Shown: one piece after another, positions 8,853 to 18,236 of the stretch
How the letters are laid out: every line of letters starts with the position of its first letter
Position numbering within the stretch: the first letter of the stretch is position 1
NCBI RefSeq assembly: GCF_005887555.1
Contig: NZ_VCIA01000001.1
Coordinates: 2,914,001-2,978,000, forward strand
Origin: Lentibacillus cibarius
GTDB lineage: Bacteria; Bacillota; Bacilli; Bacillales; Amphibacillaceae
Length of the DNA: 64,000 nt
Reading direction: 5' to 3'
The notes under the pieces: generated by a model
Told to the model about the DNA's origin: nothing
Seen by the model: the letters and a program-made list of their open reading frames with translations, nothing else
Databases searched by the model: none
Program-made: the position numbers and the translations under genes

Positions 8853-10036
8853 TAATCATACCACCTAGCTTCCTCAAACATATATTCTTTCGTCCGTGAG
8901 TGTACGTTGAGTACAATCCCGATTGCCAGCAAATACGTAAGGGTCGAGCTACCGCCGTAACTTAAAAAAGGCAGCGGCAATCCCGTGATCGGTAGCAGCT
9001 GAATAGACATACCGATATTCTGGAAAATTTGGTAAGCGAACATACCAATCATTCCTGTAACAAGATAGGTTCCATAACGATCATTACTTTGGAGTGCAAT
9101 ATAAACCAACCGGTAAATCAACAGAAAAAATAGGGTAATGACAATGCTTGAGCCGATAAATCCGAACTGCTCCGCGATGGCAGTGAATATCATATCAGTA
9201 TGCTGCTCAGGTACGTTAACTTCCATGCTACTGACGCCCTTGCCGAATAGCTGCCCGGACCCGATGGCAAGCATACCTTTAATGAATTGATAGCTATCAT
9301 CCGGGTTTTCATTCGGGTTAAGCCAGCCGGTAATTCTGCCAGCCACATGATCAAACCCTGTTATATCAATAAATACACTTGCAGCATCGGGGAACAACTG
9401 CCACGCTACAAGCCCAAGTAATCCGGCGATAACGACCGTAAGTAACATGGCAAATAGAATGCGCCATTGGATGCCGGAAACGAGTACCAAACTAGCTGTG
9501 ATTGCGCCAAGCACGAGAAATGTACCCAAATCAGGCTGCACCGCTATTAGAAGCATCGGTGGTGCAGCAACAGCAGCAATTTTCAAAAGGAGCAGCAAAT
9601 CAATCTTAATTGTTTTTTCGCTATATTTCTGCTTATGTCTGACAATGATATGGGCAAGCACCATAACAAGTATTACTTTCATAAATTCACTAGGTTGAAC
9701 TGTCCCTATAAGCGGAATTTGGAACCAAGCAACTGAGCCTTTCACTTCAGGGACAATTCCGGGGGGGAATCCAAAGAATAACATCACCAATGACAGCATC
9801 CCAATGCCGTATAGAATCCAGGTAATCTGATGGAAACGATCATAGTCAATCAGCATGACAGCTGTTATAACGACACCACCGCCGACATACCATTTAGCCT
9901 GTTGCAGCCAAAAATGAATCCCCTCGAACTTTGGCGGCAAGGTGGGTTCTATAATATATAATGTGAGTATACTGATAAGCCCAAGAAGGATTAAAATGGA
10001 TAATAAGGAATAGTCCATATTTAGTCGATTTTTCAT
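8852..10036 (-). CDS. rodA: RodA/FtsW-family peptidoglycan polymerase (SEDS)
   Basis: A 394-residue polytopic membrane protein of the SEDS family, which polymerises glycan strands from lipid II with a partner class B PBP. About ten hydrophobic segments alternate with loops. The family signature near the C-terminus is seen in [15 protein letters not shown]. The start was placed at the ATG at 10036 (AAGG about 12 bases upstream), giving RodA-like length. A longer frame to 10189 adds 51 residues without a ribosome binding site. It could also be an FtsW or SpoVE paralogue; RodA is favoured by length and N-terminus. Confidence 0.82.
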   Translation of the reverse strand: MKNRLNMDYSLLSILILLGLISILTLYIIEPTLPPKFEGIHFWLQQAKWYVGGGVVITAVMLIDYDRFHQITWILYGIGMLSLVMLFFGFPPGIVPEVKGSVAWFQIPLIGTVQPSEFMKVILVMVLAHIIVRHKQKYSEKTIKIDLLLLLKIAAVAAPPMLLIAVQPDLGTFLVLGAITASLVLVSGIQWRILFAMLLTVVIAGLLGLVAWQLFPDAASVFIDITGFDHVAGRITGWLNPNENPDDSYQFIKGMLAIGSGQLFGKGVSSMEVNVPEQHTDMIFTAIAEQFGFIGSSIVITLFFLLIYRLVYIALQSNDRYGTYLVTGMIGMFAYQIFQNIGMSIQLLPITGLPLPFLSYGGSSTLTYLLAIGIVLNVHSRTKEYMFEEARWYD

Positions 10037-10297
10037 TAGTTTTAACCTTACTTTCTGTTTAATCTCGCTTGCTTTCATCATTTTATCAATAGTGAGCAGT
10101 AAAAAAATCCCTAATTCAAAAATTGGGTGAGTCAAAAATGATAAAGAAGGGATCAATTGCCTGTAAGCCTGGCTTTGTTCAATTAACATTAACTATGGGA
10201 TGAAGATAAATTCACCTTTCTTCAGTTTACACGAAACCAGTCGATAATTTAAGTGCTGTGGGAAAAATGATTAACGTTTTCGGAAATTTACACGGAA

Positions 10298-10306
10298 TGG
10301 TATAAT
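10298..10306 (+). promoter_or_regulatory. Extended -10 promoter of mgtE
   Basis: TGGTATAAT is an extended -10 element 28 bp upstream of the mgtE start. There is no good -35. The leader would be only about 20 nt, so no M-box magnesium riboswitch precedes this mgtE copy. Confidence 0.6.
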
Positions 10307-10333
10307 GAGTCCGTGTGGAAGGACGTGATTTTT

Positions 10334-11692
10334 ATGGAAAACAAAGACACATACGACCGTCAATGGGAGGAACTGCATGCACTCATTGATAATGATGAAA
10401 TGGAATCGTTCCGTGAGAAGTACCTTACCATGCATCCATATGACCAGGCTTTGTTTTTTCAAGAACAGCAGGAGAACATTCGGCAACGTATATATACATA
10501 CCTTTCACCGAATGAAACCGCTGATTTTATGGAACATATTGAACTGGAGGATATCAAACCATTCATAACGGAAATGGATCCACGTTTTGCAGCGATGGTC
10601 ATCGGTGAAATGGCAACGGATGATGCGGTCGACATTCTAAATGAGCTGGAAAAAGAAATTGTCATCAGTCTGTTGACGATGATGGAAAAAAAAGATGCCG
10701 ATGAAATAAAAGAACTGCTGCACTATGAAGAGAAAACCGCCGGAAGCATCATGACCACAGAGTTCGTGGCCGTTTATCAGACGAAAACTGTGAAAGATAC
10801 GATGCAATTCCTTAAAGCTGAAGCACCGGACGCTGAAACCATTTATTATTTATACGTCATTGATGAAGACAAACATCTGGTCGGCGTCGTGTCCTTAAGG
10901 GACTTAATTGTTGCCGAGGGGGATGTCCGCATTGCTGATTTGATGAATAAAAATGTGTTTGCGGTATCGGTTGGAAAAGACCAGGAAGACGTATCTCAAG
11001 TGATGCGCGATTACGACTTTCTGGCCTTGCCTGTTGTTGACTTCCAACACCACTTGCTTGGAATTATTACATTTGATGATATTTTAGACGTTATGGATGA
11101 GGAAGCAAGTGATGACTACTCCAAGTTGGCCGGTGTAACTGATACAGATCGCCCTCAAGATGGAGCTTTTGCTGCAGCGAAGAAACGCCTGCCATGGCTC
11201 ATTATCTTGTCCTTTTTAGGGATGTTGACAGCGAGTCTAATTAACCAATTCGAAAACACTCTAAGCGAAGTGGCTGTGCTGGCTATTTTTATCCCATTGA
11301 TTGCCGGCATGAGCGGGAATACCGGAACCCAGTCGCTTGCGGTTGCTGTGCGTGGATTGGCAACGGGAAGTTTCAGTCAGCAAGGCAAATTGAAACTTAT
11401 TTTGCGTGAAGCTACTACGGGATTAATTACCGGTATAGTTTGCGGTGCGGTTATCACCGGTGTTGTCTATTTATGGCAAACCGACATTTTCCTTGGATTA
11501 TTAGTCGGTTTATCGATTATGATAACACTCATTGTTGCCACACTGGCTGGGACGCTTGTGCCTGTGTTTATGCATAAATTTAATATTGATCCGGCTGTTG
11601 CGTCAGGTCCGTTCATCACGACAATCAACGATATTATTTCGATTCTGATTTATTTTGGTTTGGCAACTACATTTATGCAATTTCTTAAATAA
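10334..11692 (+). CDS. mgtE: MgtE magnesium transporter
   Basis: A 452-residue Mg2+ channel. An N-terminal superhelical acidic domain (about residues 1-125) is followed by two CBS domains (about 130-255) that sense cytoplasmic Mg2+. Five transmembrane helices form the pore in the last 170 residues, with the selectivity segment PLIAGMSGNTGTQS. The start was placed at the ATG at 10334, after GGAAGGA. An in-frame GTG at 10313 is upstream of that site. Confidence 0.93.
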   Translation: MENKDTYDRQWEELHALIDNDEMESFREKYLTMHPYDQALFFQEQQENIRQRIYTYLSPNETADFMEHIELEDIKPFITEMDPRFAAMVIGEMATDDAVDILNELEKEIVISLLTMMEKKDADEIKELLHYEEKTAGSIMTTEFVAVYQTKTVKDTMQFLKAEAPDAETIYYLYVIDEDKHLVGVVSLRDLIVAEGDVRIADLMNKNVFAVSVGKDQEDVSQVMRDYDFLALPVVDFQHHLLGIITFDDILDVMDEEASDDYSKLAGVTDTDRPQDGAFAAAKKRLPWLIILSFLGMLTASLINQFENTLSEVAVLAIFIPLIAGMSGNTGTQSLAVAVRGLATGSFSQQGKLKLILREATTGLITGIVCGAVITGVVYLWQTDIFLGLLVGLSIMITLIVATLAGTLVPVFMHKFNIDPAVASGPFITTINDIISILIYFGLATTFMQFLK

Positions 11693-11779
11693 AGCAACTC
11701 GGTGATTGATGGGCAAACACACATTCAAAAGTCCATTCATATAATAACGTGACGAATGGATACAAAGGAGCGTGTGGAA

Positions 11780-12286
11780 ATGGGAAAAAAGCAAAGTGCC
11801 AAAAGCCCATTACTGTACATTCAGCAACCAAATATCGGAACCCCGAAAGCACCGATGCAGAGCCGTTACATGACACCAAAACAACAGCGATCAAGAGAAA
11901 AGTGGAAGAAAGCCAAAAAGAAAGCAACACGCCCTGTAGATCGGGGTGATAGTTCGAAACAAGTTGCAGATGACAAACAAGAAGAAGCCGAACAAATAGA
12001 AACGACGGAAATGAACGAAGAAACAGAAGATGAAACCGAACAAGAGAGTGAGGAAACACGTAAGCAATTCAAAGATATGTCGCTCACTGAACGTATTGAT
12101 TATTTCTTAAATACACCAAAGCATGTCCCGGCAATGCGCTGTGAAATTCGAACGGATGAGCGACGCTACCGCGGTATAATTACCGACTATCAAGATGGCA
12201 CAGTATTCATGCGGGTAGGAAGACGACCAGCCCCGATGAAAATAGCTTTTGATACGATTAATGATATACGAATGGTAGGGTTTTAG
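11780..12286 (+). CDS. cotO: Spore coat protein CotO family
   Basis: A 168-residue protein with a basic N-terminal third (PLLYIQQPNI, then a Lys/Arg/Gln-rich stretch), a very acidic Glu-rich middle, and a compact C-terminal domain (SLTERIDYFLN to NDIRMVGF). This plan matches CotO (YjbX), needed for late coat assembly in the mother cell. Start ATG at 11780 has AAAGGAG nine bases upstream. Its position just before a CotZ-type gene supports the assignment. Confidence 0.78.
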   Translation: MGKKQSAKSPLLYIQQPNIGTPKAPMQSRYMTPKQQRSREKWKKAKKKATRPVDRGDSSKQVADDKQEEAEQIETTEMNEETEDETEQESEETRKQFKDMSLTERIDYFLNTPKHVPAMRCEIRTDERRYRGIITDYQDGTVFMRVGRRPAPMKIAFDTINDIRMVGF

Positions 12287-12314
12287 ACTGCTCCTAAATC
12301 GCATAGTACTAGAA

Positions 12315-12360
12315 AACTGCGGCATCCGCTTCGTCTAACAAGCGGATGCCGCAGTTTTTG
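12315..12360 (+). terminator. Terminator after cotO
   Basis: A 17-bp perfect stem (AACTGCGGCATCCGCTT paired with AAGCGGATGCCGCAGTT) with an 8-nt loop and a T-run, 28 bp after the cotO stop. Confidence 0.93.
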
Positions 12361-12525
12361 TTATAAATCAACCTTCGCACCAAAAAATCAAGCCCTGTGA
12401 TAAACTTGAAACGCTTCTAACTATTGCACCCGACAACCTTGATAAATATAAAAGCTGTTTTCTAAAAGGTTATTTCTTGACGCAAAAGATATGAACTGCA
12501 ACATGATTTTTTATGAATGTTAACC

Positions 12526-12660
12526 ACCGCTGCGGAAATACACTACGCTTTCCGCGGGGGGAGCCTCCTCGGGCTTATGCCCGAAGACACTGCGAAAGTG
12601 CGAGATTGAGCAGATGTCGCACTTATGCCTGTGGTGAAAGTGACTGGCTGGAACGGAAAT
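12526..12660. repeat. Hairpin-rich dispersed repeat typical of Bacillaceae
   Basis: Three consecutive hairpins are visible: GCGGAAA...TTTCCGC, CGGGCTTATGCCCG and AGTGCGA...TCGCACT. The segment GCGGAAA-N8-CGCTTTCCGCGG with following CCTCCTCGGGC resembles a high-copy intergenic repeat I know from many Bacillaceae. It lies in the gap between the convergent cotO and cotZ-type genes; no gene is seen here. Confidence 0.55.
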
Positions 12661-12728
12661 CAACTTAGCACTTTATGTCGCATTATATATAAAATATGAT
12701 GATAAAATAAGATGCTTTTTAACGTTAG

Positions 12729-12756
12729 AAAAAAAGCCCCGGTTATACCCGGGGCT
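12729..12756 (-). terminator. Terminator of the cotZ-like gene
   Basis: On the minus strand, AGCCCCGG pairs with CCGGGGCT around a 6-nt loop and is followed by a T-run, 16 bp after the stop codon. Confidence 0.88.
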
Positions 12757-12772
12757 ATTTTAGTATGCTTTT

Positions 12773-13228
12773 TTAAAATGCATTCACTGCTGGAAGGCAA
12801 GTGACGTGGCAGAAGCAATTCAAGTCAACTGTCATGCAGATTCCAGTCGCGCACAATGGATTAGTATCCTGCGTAACCGGATTGTCAGGATTGTTATTGG
12901 TGTCTTCTGGGTCTCTAAGCAGTTCTAAAACTGCACAGCAGTCATCATCCACCCGTTTAACCCGGAAGTAGAAGCTGGCCATCATGTCACCAATATCGTC
13001 CGGATTGGCACCGAATCCTTTAAATGGTTCACAGCTGCCTTCACAGTACAGGATGACAGGTACCGTATCCAGACCGTTTCCGGGTTCTGTTTCACCAAGC
13101 AAATCGCTCACTGATTGTTCACAGCTAGTAGAGCAGCAATTCTCAACAACATCTTGCTGCGCGTTAGCTATTTCCTTTAAAATATCGCAGACACAATTTC
13201 CTGTTTCATGATGCTTTCCACAACCCAT
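12773..13228 (-). CDS. cotZ: CotY/CotZ-family cysteine-rich spore coat protein
   Basis: A 151-residue protein with about 18 cysteines in pairs and clusters (CGKHH, CVCDIL, NCCSTSC, DDCC, CFCHVTC). This is characteristic of the CotY/CotZ/ExsY family that self-assembles into disulfide-linked crust or exosporium sheets. The start was set at the ATG at 13228 behind AAGGGGA; the longer upstream frame lacks support. Expected to be made late in sporulation in the mother cell. Confidence 0.85.
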   Translation of the reverse strand: MGCGKHHETGNCVCDILKEIANAQQDVVENCCSTSCEQSVSDLLGETEPGNGLDTVPVILYCEGSCEPFKGFGANPDDIGDMMASFYFRVKRVDDDCCAVLELLRDPEDTNNNPDNPVTQDTNPLCATGICMTVDLNCFCHVTCLPAVNAF

Positions 13229-13438
13229 GAATAATTCCCCTTTCTTTTCTGTAATTGACATGGTGTCCCTAACAGGGTATGTGTTGATGGGGATAAGGTG
13301 TGGGCGCATGTCTCCATTTGACGAATCTCTTTTTGATTGAATGACTTTCGTGGGGTTTGGGGCATATGTCTATACGAAATGAAAGCATTTGCATAGACTG
13401 AATTCGAGCCTATTCCAATCGCAAGGAGTGTTTCTGTC

Positions 13439-13666
13439 ATGTCTGATCACAAAAAAGTTATCCATGTAAAGGATTTGGTGATTAAAGCAGATAATGTTTA
13501 CATTGAACCAAGTCACCCCCGAAGAGATCCGTTTTTTAGACCGCGGGTAACAGAGGAGTATGATGCTGGGAAAAAATCAACAGATACAAAACATATCCAT
13601 CATGACGAAAATCCCGATGACCGTGATGATGATCATGGAGACCGGCGCCGGTTCTCTTGGATTTAG
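13439..13666 (+). CDS. Small His/Asp-rich protein, probably spore-associated
   Basis: A 75-residue protein: a structured-looking first half (KVIHVKDLVIKADNVYIEP) followed by a highly charged His/Asp/Arg-rich tail. AAGGAG precedes the ATG at 13439. It is divergent from the cotZ-like gene and sits in a row of small genes typical of spore coat loci. No family recognised; a spore role is inferred only from position and composition. Confidence 0.6.
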   Translation: MSDHKKVIHVKDLVIKADNVYIEPSHPRRDPFFRPRVTEEYDAGKKSTDTKHIHHDENPDDRDDDHGDRRRFSWI

Positions 13667-13752
13667 AACGACTTGCTTTAGAGGTCACAAGAACTAACGT
13701 CGGAAAATGGTGTGCAGCAACTAACAGGTACACTAGAGAGAGGGGGAGCCAT

Positions 13753-13944
13753 GTGCATGAACGGTTGATGGATCTACTGGATGAGATGGAGCGTCAACTG
13801 GCTGAGAATGAGGATTGGTTCCGTTGGCCGGAAGAAGATATGTTCACCTTTGAGGAAGAAATGCATGAGTGGAACAAGGAATTTATGAAGTGGATGACGA
13901 ATATAGAGAAGATAATGGAGGAATTTGGACGTAGAATGGAATAA
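13753..13944 (+). CDS. Small acidic, Trp/Glu/Met-rich helical protein
   Basis: A 63-residue, strongly acidic protein predicted to be one long amphipathic helix (repeated MDLLDEMERQL, FEEEMHEWNKEFMKWM). The start chosen is GTG at 13753, preceded by GGGGGAG at 4-5 bases. A longer frame begins earlier without a ribosome binding site. Function unknown; it lies among probable sporulation genes. Confidence 0.55.
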   Translation: MHERLMDLLDEMERQLAENEDWFRWPEEDMFTFEEEMHEWNKEFMKWMTNIEKIMEEFGRRME

Positions 13945-14005
13945 TTGTTGCCTTTATAGGGTATAGATTAGTGAAAGGCCAATGTTGTAAAGGGGGGGTT
14001 GTTGT

Positions 14006-14248
14006 ATGGGATACCTGTTGCCAGTCAATCATTATCAGTATCGGGATTATCAACGACGTGTAACAAAAGATAAACACAATCCTTTTTACATCGATAAACC
14101 AAACAAAACGATTCCAGTCGCGAAATACCAAAATACAGATAAAGGAAGAAAGCGTGATGTTCCACTAATCCTTACAACCCCTACAGATATCGAAGCTATC
14201 TATACAGAAATAACCGGAAAAGGTCGCCATATCAACCAGCTGGTATGA
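14006..14248 (+). CDS. Small basic hypothetical protein
   Basis: An 80-residue protein, tyrosine- and lysine-rich at its N-terminus (GYLLPVNHYQYRDYQRR). A strong ribosome binding site (AAAGGGGGGG) lies upstream of the ATG. No domain recognised. It is followed by the convergent terminator of the DUF421 gene. Confidence 0.6.
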   Translation: MGYLLPVNHYQYRDYQRRVTKDKHNPFYIDKPNKTIPVAKYQNTDKGRKRDVPLILTTPTDIEAIYTEITGKGRHINQLV

Positions 14249-14275
14249 TATCTATACGAAAGAATTCAGAAACAC

Positions 14276-14309
14276 AAAAAGCGTTCTCGGAAAATAGGCC
14301 GGGAACGCT
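14276..14309 (-). terminator. Terminator of the first DUF421 gene
   Basis: Minus-strand stem AGCGTTCCCGG / CCGAGAACGCT (one mismatch) followed by TTTTTG. The stem starts within the stop codon of the DUF421 gene. It may also terminate the gene ending at 14248. Confidence 0.85.
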
Positions 14310-15009
14310 ATTCGTCATTAGTATTGGTATAATAGGGCATAACAAGCAACTTTTGCTGGTCCTCTTGCCATTCGGCATAACAAACTTCTTCCACCGATGA
14401 AAAATTCTGCTGTTTCAATTCTTGCATGAGCCACTGTTCGGTTAGCTTTGCCTCCTTGAGGTTATCATGGATTACTTCACCGTCGCTAATAAGGGTTCTG
14501 GAAAGCTTTACAGGTGATGGTGGGATGTTCATATCAGATTTTGTCGGGGTTTGATAATCTGATTTTTTGAGGACGGATACCTTGCCGTCCGTTTCCAACA
14601 AAGCATATTCCACTTCTTCCATAGAAAATACATCTTTATCCCGAAGTAAATGCTGCAATTGATTGATATCCAAGCGGTTCTTTTTCAGCGCATCGTACAT
14701 AAGACGACCTTGATAAATAACAATGGAGGGCTGTCCTTCCAGAAATCCCCTGCTTCCTTTGTAGCGCTGGGAAATCATTTCGACTATATATAATAATAGC
14801 CCCCATAGTACGATAACGAATGCCATCTCGGTAATTCCGGCTTTTTTATCAAACAATGCGTTTCCCACAAATTCACCAAGGATAATGGCTGAGATGAAAT
14901 CAAACGGGGTCAGCGCATTAAGCTGTGATTTCCCGAGAAACTTCACAAGCAAAAATAGGGCAATGAACCCAAATACGACATCTATAAACATAAAAAAATA
15001 CTCGCCCAA
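14308..15009 (-). CDS. DUF421 membrane protein (YetF family), copy 1
   Basis: A 233-residue protein with three N-terminal transmembrane helices (about residues 1-85) and a cytoplasmic C-terminal region with the two YetF-type subdomains. The hallmark segments FLGKSQLNALTPFDFISAI and GQPSIVIYQGRL are clear. Family members have been linked to spore inner membrane and germination, but biochemistry is unknown. The start was placed at TTG 15009, which has AAGGGGG eight bases upstream. An ATG at 15036 overlaps that site. A second DUF421 gene lies at 17511. Confidence 0.82.
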   Translation of the reverse strand: MGEYFFMFIDVVFGFIALFLLVKFLGKSQLNALTPFDFISAIILGEFVGNALFDKKAGITEMAFVIVLWGLLLYIVEMISQRYKGSRGFLEGQPSIVIYQGRLMYDALKKNRLDINQLQHLLRDKDVFSMEEVEYALLETDGKVSVLKKSDYQTPTKSDMNIPPSPVKLSRTLISDGEVIHDNLKEAKLTEQWLMQELKQQNFSSVEEVCYAEWQEDQQKLLVMPYYTNTNDE

Positions 15010-15143
15010 TGCATGTACCCCCTTCTTGATGTTCATTAGTTAGCTTACCCATAGAATGAAAAGTCATGCACGACAAGCAAAGAAGACGGGAGATGCCGGG
15101 AAATACGAAAAGCAATCCTTTCGATGTGAAAGGATTGCTCTCG

Positions 15144-15569
15144 TTAGGTTAATGTTTTGACCATTGTTACGTGTGGGATGCCTGCATCCATGAATTCATC
15201 GGAAACGACTTCATAGCCTAGTCGTCGATAGAATTCGATGGCATGTGTCTGCGCATTCAATTTTGCCTTTTTGTAACCATTTTCTTTTATAAGCGATTCC
15301 ATAGCCTTAATCATTTGAGACCCGCGAGATTTGCCTCGCTGGTTATGAAGGACGCAAATGCGCTCCAGCTTACCGCAGTTATCGGTAAAGCGAACCCGGG
15401 AAGCGGCAATCGGCTCATCATTTTCATAGCCGATTAAATGAATTGCAGTCTCATCGTATTCATCGATTTCTATCTCTGGCGGTACATGCTGTTCCTTGAC
15501 AAACACGATTGTGCGGACACTGTAGGCATCATCCTTTTCTTTGGATGTGGTTGCTTGTCTTATTTTCAT
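15144..15569 (-). CDS. yjcF: GNAT acetyltransferase YjcF
   Basis: A 141-residue N-acetyltransferase of the YjcF type. The acetyl-CoA-binding motif is RGKSRGSQMIKAME, preceded by the beta strand LERICVLHNQ and followed by AIEFYRRLGYEV. Substrate unknown. It overlaps the upstream yjcG by four bases, so the two are translated together. Confidence 0.88.
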   Translation of the reverse strand: MKIRQATTSKEKDDAYSVRTIVFVKEQHVPPEIEIDEYDETAIHLIGYENDEPIAASRVRFTDNCGKLERICVLHNQRGKSRGSQMIKAMESLIKENGYKKAKLNAQTHAIEFYRRLGYEVVSDEFMDAGIPHVTMVKTLT

Positions 15570-16084
15570 ACATATTCCTTCCCGAATACAAATGTCTCAT
15601 AAACTGTCCAGATACCATTGTCAAGTTGATAAACAAGGTTGAAGCGGTCGATCTTATCCTCGAGTTGGACATCTTGCATACTGATGCTGCCGTAAATGTC
15701 CGAGTATTCATCGTCTGACAATTTTTGTGCGATCGTGATATGCGGCACGAAGGAGTATGTCCGTTCACCCGGGAATTTCCCCGTATGCATTCTTTCGGAC
15801 AAATCGAATAATTCCTTGGTCTGTTCTACCTTTAAATAAATCGTATTCGTAACCGGAGCAAATGTGCTCACCTTATTGACATTGATTGAAAATGGATCTG
15901 TCTCATTGGCAATGTGCTTCAATTCGGTTATTAATGTTTCAATTTGATCATCATCAGCTTCGAATTCCTCTTTAAGCGTCAAATGTGGCGGGATAAGTGC
16001 ATAATGCGGATCATAGCGTTTTCTGTAGGAGTTGATCTTATCTTGGATGGGTTTTGATGGAAAAATAACAATCCCGTACTTCAT
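15566..16084 (-). CDS. yjcG: 2H phosphoesterase YjcG (2'-5' RNA ligase-like)
   Basis: A 172-residue two-histidine phosphoesterase with the pair of catalytic H-x-T-x motifs, HLTL at residues 34-37 and HITI at 115-118. Members act on 2'-5' linkages or cyclic phosphates of RNA and nucleotides. It lies in the conserved yjcF-yjcG-yjcH order. Confidence 0.9.
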   Translation of the reverse strand: MKYGIVIFPSKPIQDKINSYRKRYDPHYALIPPHLTLKEEFEADDDQIETLITELKHIANETDPFSINVNKVSTFAPVTNTIYLKVEQTKELFDLSERMHTGKFPGERTYSFVPHITIAQKLSDDEYSDIYGSISMQDVQLEDKIDRFNLVYQLDNGIWTVYETFVFGKEYV

Positions 16085-16182
16085 TGCAAAACCTCCTTAT
16101 TTCATTTGTTATAAGTATACCCCATATTATAACAAAAACTGGGCAAGTTAAGAAAGATAAACGTCCTGAAATTTTTGTTAAT

Positions 16183-16890
16183 TTAATTGAAAAGGGATAA
16201 AAAGGCGTGTTGTAAGTCGCTTTGCCAGTACTTCCAAGTGTGATTACCATTTTCTAGCTCGTGATAGGTATACGGGAGTCCTTTTTCCTGCAGCAATTGG
16301 TTCAGTTCACGATTCGGCGCTACGAAATCAGCTTTACCGCCATCTGTAGTTGCAACGGCTGTTTCAGCGGTGCCAACGGTGTGATAAATGGAAACTTGCT
16401 GCCGCGTTTCAGACTTTTTTACCGCTTCAAGCACTGCTGCATCAACGTATGGCGACTGCATGATTACATAACCGAATGAGTTCGGATATTTCAAGGCCGT
16501 CATCAGTGCAAGTGTTCCAGCAAGCGAATCGCCAATCAATGCCCTGGACTGTCCCATACAGTAAGTCGGCAAAAGCTTGTCCAAAAAAGGCACGGCCTCC
16601 TGCACAAGAAATTTCATATAGGCTTGCTGTTGACTGCCGGCCGGGTGATATTTTTCCCGTCGGTCATACTTGTCCTTGTAATGGATACCGACAAGGATGG
16701 TGTGTTCCATATCTCCATCTTCATGCATCTGGTCACTTAATGTTGCTGCCCGGCCGAGCTGGTAATAGTCATTACCGTCCTGCATGATGCACAGATGGTA
16801 TTTATAAAAAGGTGTAAAAGCTTCGGGAAGATAAATTTTTACTGTCATGGTTTCATTTAGATGGTGACTTTCAATCTGTTCTTCAAGCAT
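16183..16890 (-). CDS. yjcH: Alpha/beta-hydrolase esterase YjcH (Fes/EstD-like)
   Basis: A 235-residue putative esterase. The nucleophile elbow is in LIGDSLAGTLAL. A late Asp and the His in ELENGNHTWKYW complete the likely triad. Such enzymes hydrolyse ester siderophores or acyl esters, but the substrate is not known here. Start ATG at 16890 sits just after AAAGGA. Confidence 0.83.
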   Translation of the reverse strand: MLEEQIESHHLNETMTVKIYLPEAFTPFYKYHLCIMQDGNDYYQLGRAATLSDQMHEDGDMEHTILVGIHYKDKYDRREKYHPAGSQQQAYMKFLVQEAVPFLDKLLPTYCMGQSRALIGDSLAGTLALMTALKYPNSFGYVIMQSPYVDAAVLEAVKKSETRQQVSIYHTVGTAETAVATTDGGKADFVAPNRELNQLLQEKGLPYTYHELENGNHTWKYWQSDLQHAFLSLFN

Positions 16891-17046
16891 CGTTCCTTTT
16901 CGTCCGATGGTGAACACCTCATTTTCCGTATAGTTTTATGTTGTCCGTTAAAATGCAACGCCATGTCTATCATATCACTTTATGGCTTACTTTTTCATCT
17001 AGTTGTTTGCATGGTGAAACAATTGCGTAAGAGGAGGCTGGTCTGT

Positions 17047-17124
17047 TTGGAAATTAATGAGCAGGATAGTTCCGCGAGTATTATCAAGAATAAATGCATG
17101 GGGACAATCTTTAGACAGAGGTGA
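17047..17124 (+). CDS. Possible 25-residue small protein
   Basis: A short frame starting at TTG 17047 behind AGGAGG (spacing about 10), ending in TGA at 17124, just upstream of the next gene. Sequence begins LEINEQDSSASIIKNK. It could be a real leader peptide or chance; the good ribosome binding site is the only support. Confidence 0.35.
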   Translation: MEINEQDSSASIIKNKCMGTIFRQR

Positions 17125-17132
17125 TGGTTCAC

Positions 17133-17381
17133 ATGAATAATCGTTCAGGTATGATGAAGTCAGTCATGGCTATTGGAGCTGCCGGGGCAGCCATATACGG
17201 CATTAGAAAAGGGATGCAGAATGGCACCTTCAAGCGCTTGCCACAGGCTATTTCCAATGCCATGAATAATGTCCAAATGCAAGGAATGATGAATCAAATG
17301 CAATCCGGTGGCAATAACATGAATATGCAGCAGGCAGTAAACCAATTGCAAAATACTGCCGGAACGCAGCAAATGCAATAG
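17133..17381 (+). CDS. Small Met/Gln/Asn-rich protein (DUF3918/YrzQ-like)
   Basis: An 82-residue protein with one short hydrophobic segment (SVMAIGAAGAAIYGIRKGMQ) and a very Met, Gln and Asn-rich tail. It resembles the short YrzQ-type proteins of Bacillus. The start was set at the ATG at 17133; a GAGGTG ribosome site lies just ahead. It precedes the second DUF421 gene; similar small genes often accompany DUF421 genes. Confidence 0.6.
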   Translation: MNNRSGMMKSVMAIGAAGAAIYGIRKGMQNGTFKRLPQAISNAMNNVQMQGMMNQMQSGGNNMNMQQAVNQLQNTAGTQQMQ

Positions 17382-17413
17382 TAAAGGGATACAGAGAAAC
17401 ATTACAGTAAAAT

Positions 17414-17444
17414 AGATGGCTTTCCACAGGGAGAGCCATCTTTA
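17414..17444 (+). terminator. Hairpin terminator
   Basis: AGATGGCT pairs with AGCCATCT around a loop of about 12 nt, with a TTTAT tail. It separates the small gene from the second DUF421 gene. Confidence 0.7.
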
Positions 17445-17510
17445 TCAGAATATTTTAATGGGGAAAGGTTCATACTAATCCTTACCAAGGTTTTAAAGGT
17501 GAGTCGTTTT

Positions 17511-18188
17511 ATGCTGTTATTTCTAGGAAAATTGATTGCCTTGTATTTCGTGACGATTGTGGCTATCAGACTGATGGGTAAATCCGCGTTCGCGCAACTG
17601 ACAGCGCATGATTTAACCGGGCTCTTTTTTGTTATCTCATTGGCAGCAGGCCCTGTGGTGTCCAAGAATTTCACTCATACCATTGTTGGGTTGATTGTGA
17701 TTGGTCTTGTACATATCGGCTTTTCCAGATTAATGCTTATCAACTGGCTAAACAGAATTTTCACCGGTAAGCCGACGATTGTTATTAAACATGGTAAATT
17801 AGTTCGTGCCAATTTAAAGGGCTCTAAATTCTCCCTGACTGAAATCCTCTCAGAAGTCCGGGAAAAAGGGTATCCGGATATAACTGCGATTGACTATGCA
17901 TTAATCGAACCAAGTGGTGGTATAAGTGTCATCCCAAAACAGGGAGCCTCCCCTATAACTCCGGATCAACTGGGTATTGAGGCGGATTATCAAGGCATGC
18001 CATTGGCGGTTGTTATCGAAGGAAAGATTCAATATGAGAACTTGGCTCATATTGATGTGGAAGAGCAATGGCTGCGAAAAAAATTAGAAAAAGAAGGATA
18101 CGCTGATCTGGATGAAATTTTCTACGCAGCCTTAACAGCCAATGATTATTCCCTTATAGTTGACACAGGAAAGGGAGACACCTCATAA
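17511..18188 (+). CDS. DUF421 membrane protein (YetF family), copy 2
   Basis: A 225-residue DUF421 protein: three transmembrane helices, then the segments TGKPTIVIKHGKL and DYALIEPSGGISVIPK. It is only distantly similar to copy 1 at 14308. The start was set at the ATG at 17511, following AAAGGTGAG. A GTG at 17499 overlaps that site. It is the last host gene before the integrated element. Confidence 0.82.
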   Translation: MLLFLGKLIALYFVTIVAIRLMGKSAFAQLTAHDLTGLFFVISLAAGPVVSKNFTHTIVGLIVIGLVHIGFSRLMLINWLNRIFTGKPTIVIKHGKLVRANLKGSKFSLTEILSEVREKGYPDITAIDYALIEPSGGISVIPKQGASPITPDQLGIEADYQGMPLAVVIEGKIQYENLAHIDVEEQWLRKKLEKEGYADLDEIFYAALTANDYSLIVDTGKGDTS

Positions 18189-18236
18189 GGCCTGCGAGTT
18201 ATTTGCTGAATTCCAGTGAAAAATATCAAAAACATA

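Noticed and set aside
10190..10333. M-box (Mg2+) riboswitch before mgtE
   Set aside because: The leader after the extended -10 promoter is only about 20 nt and no M-box motifs are visible.
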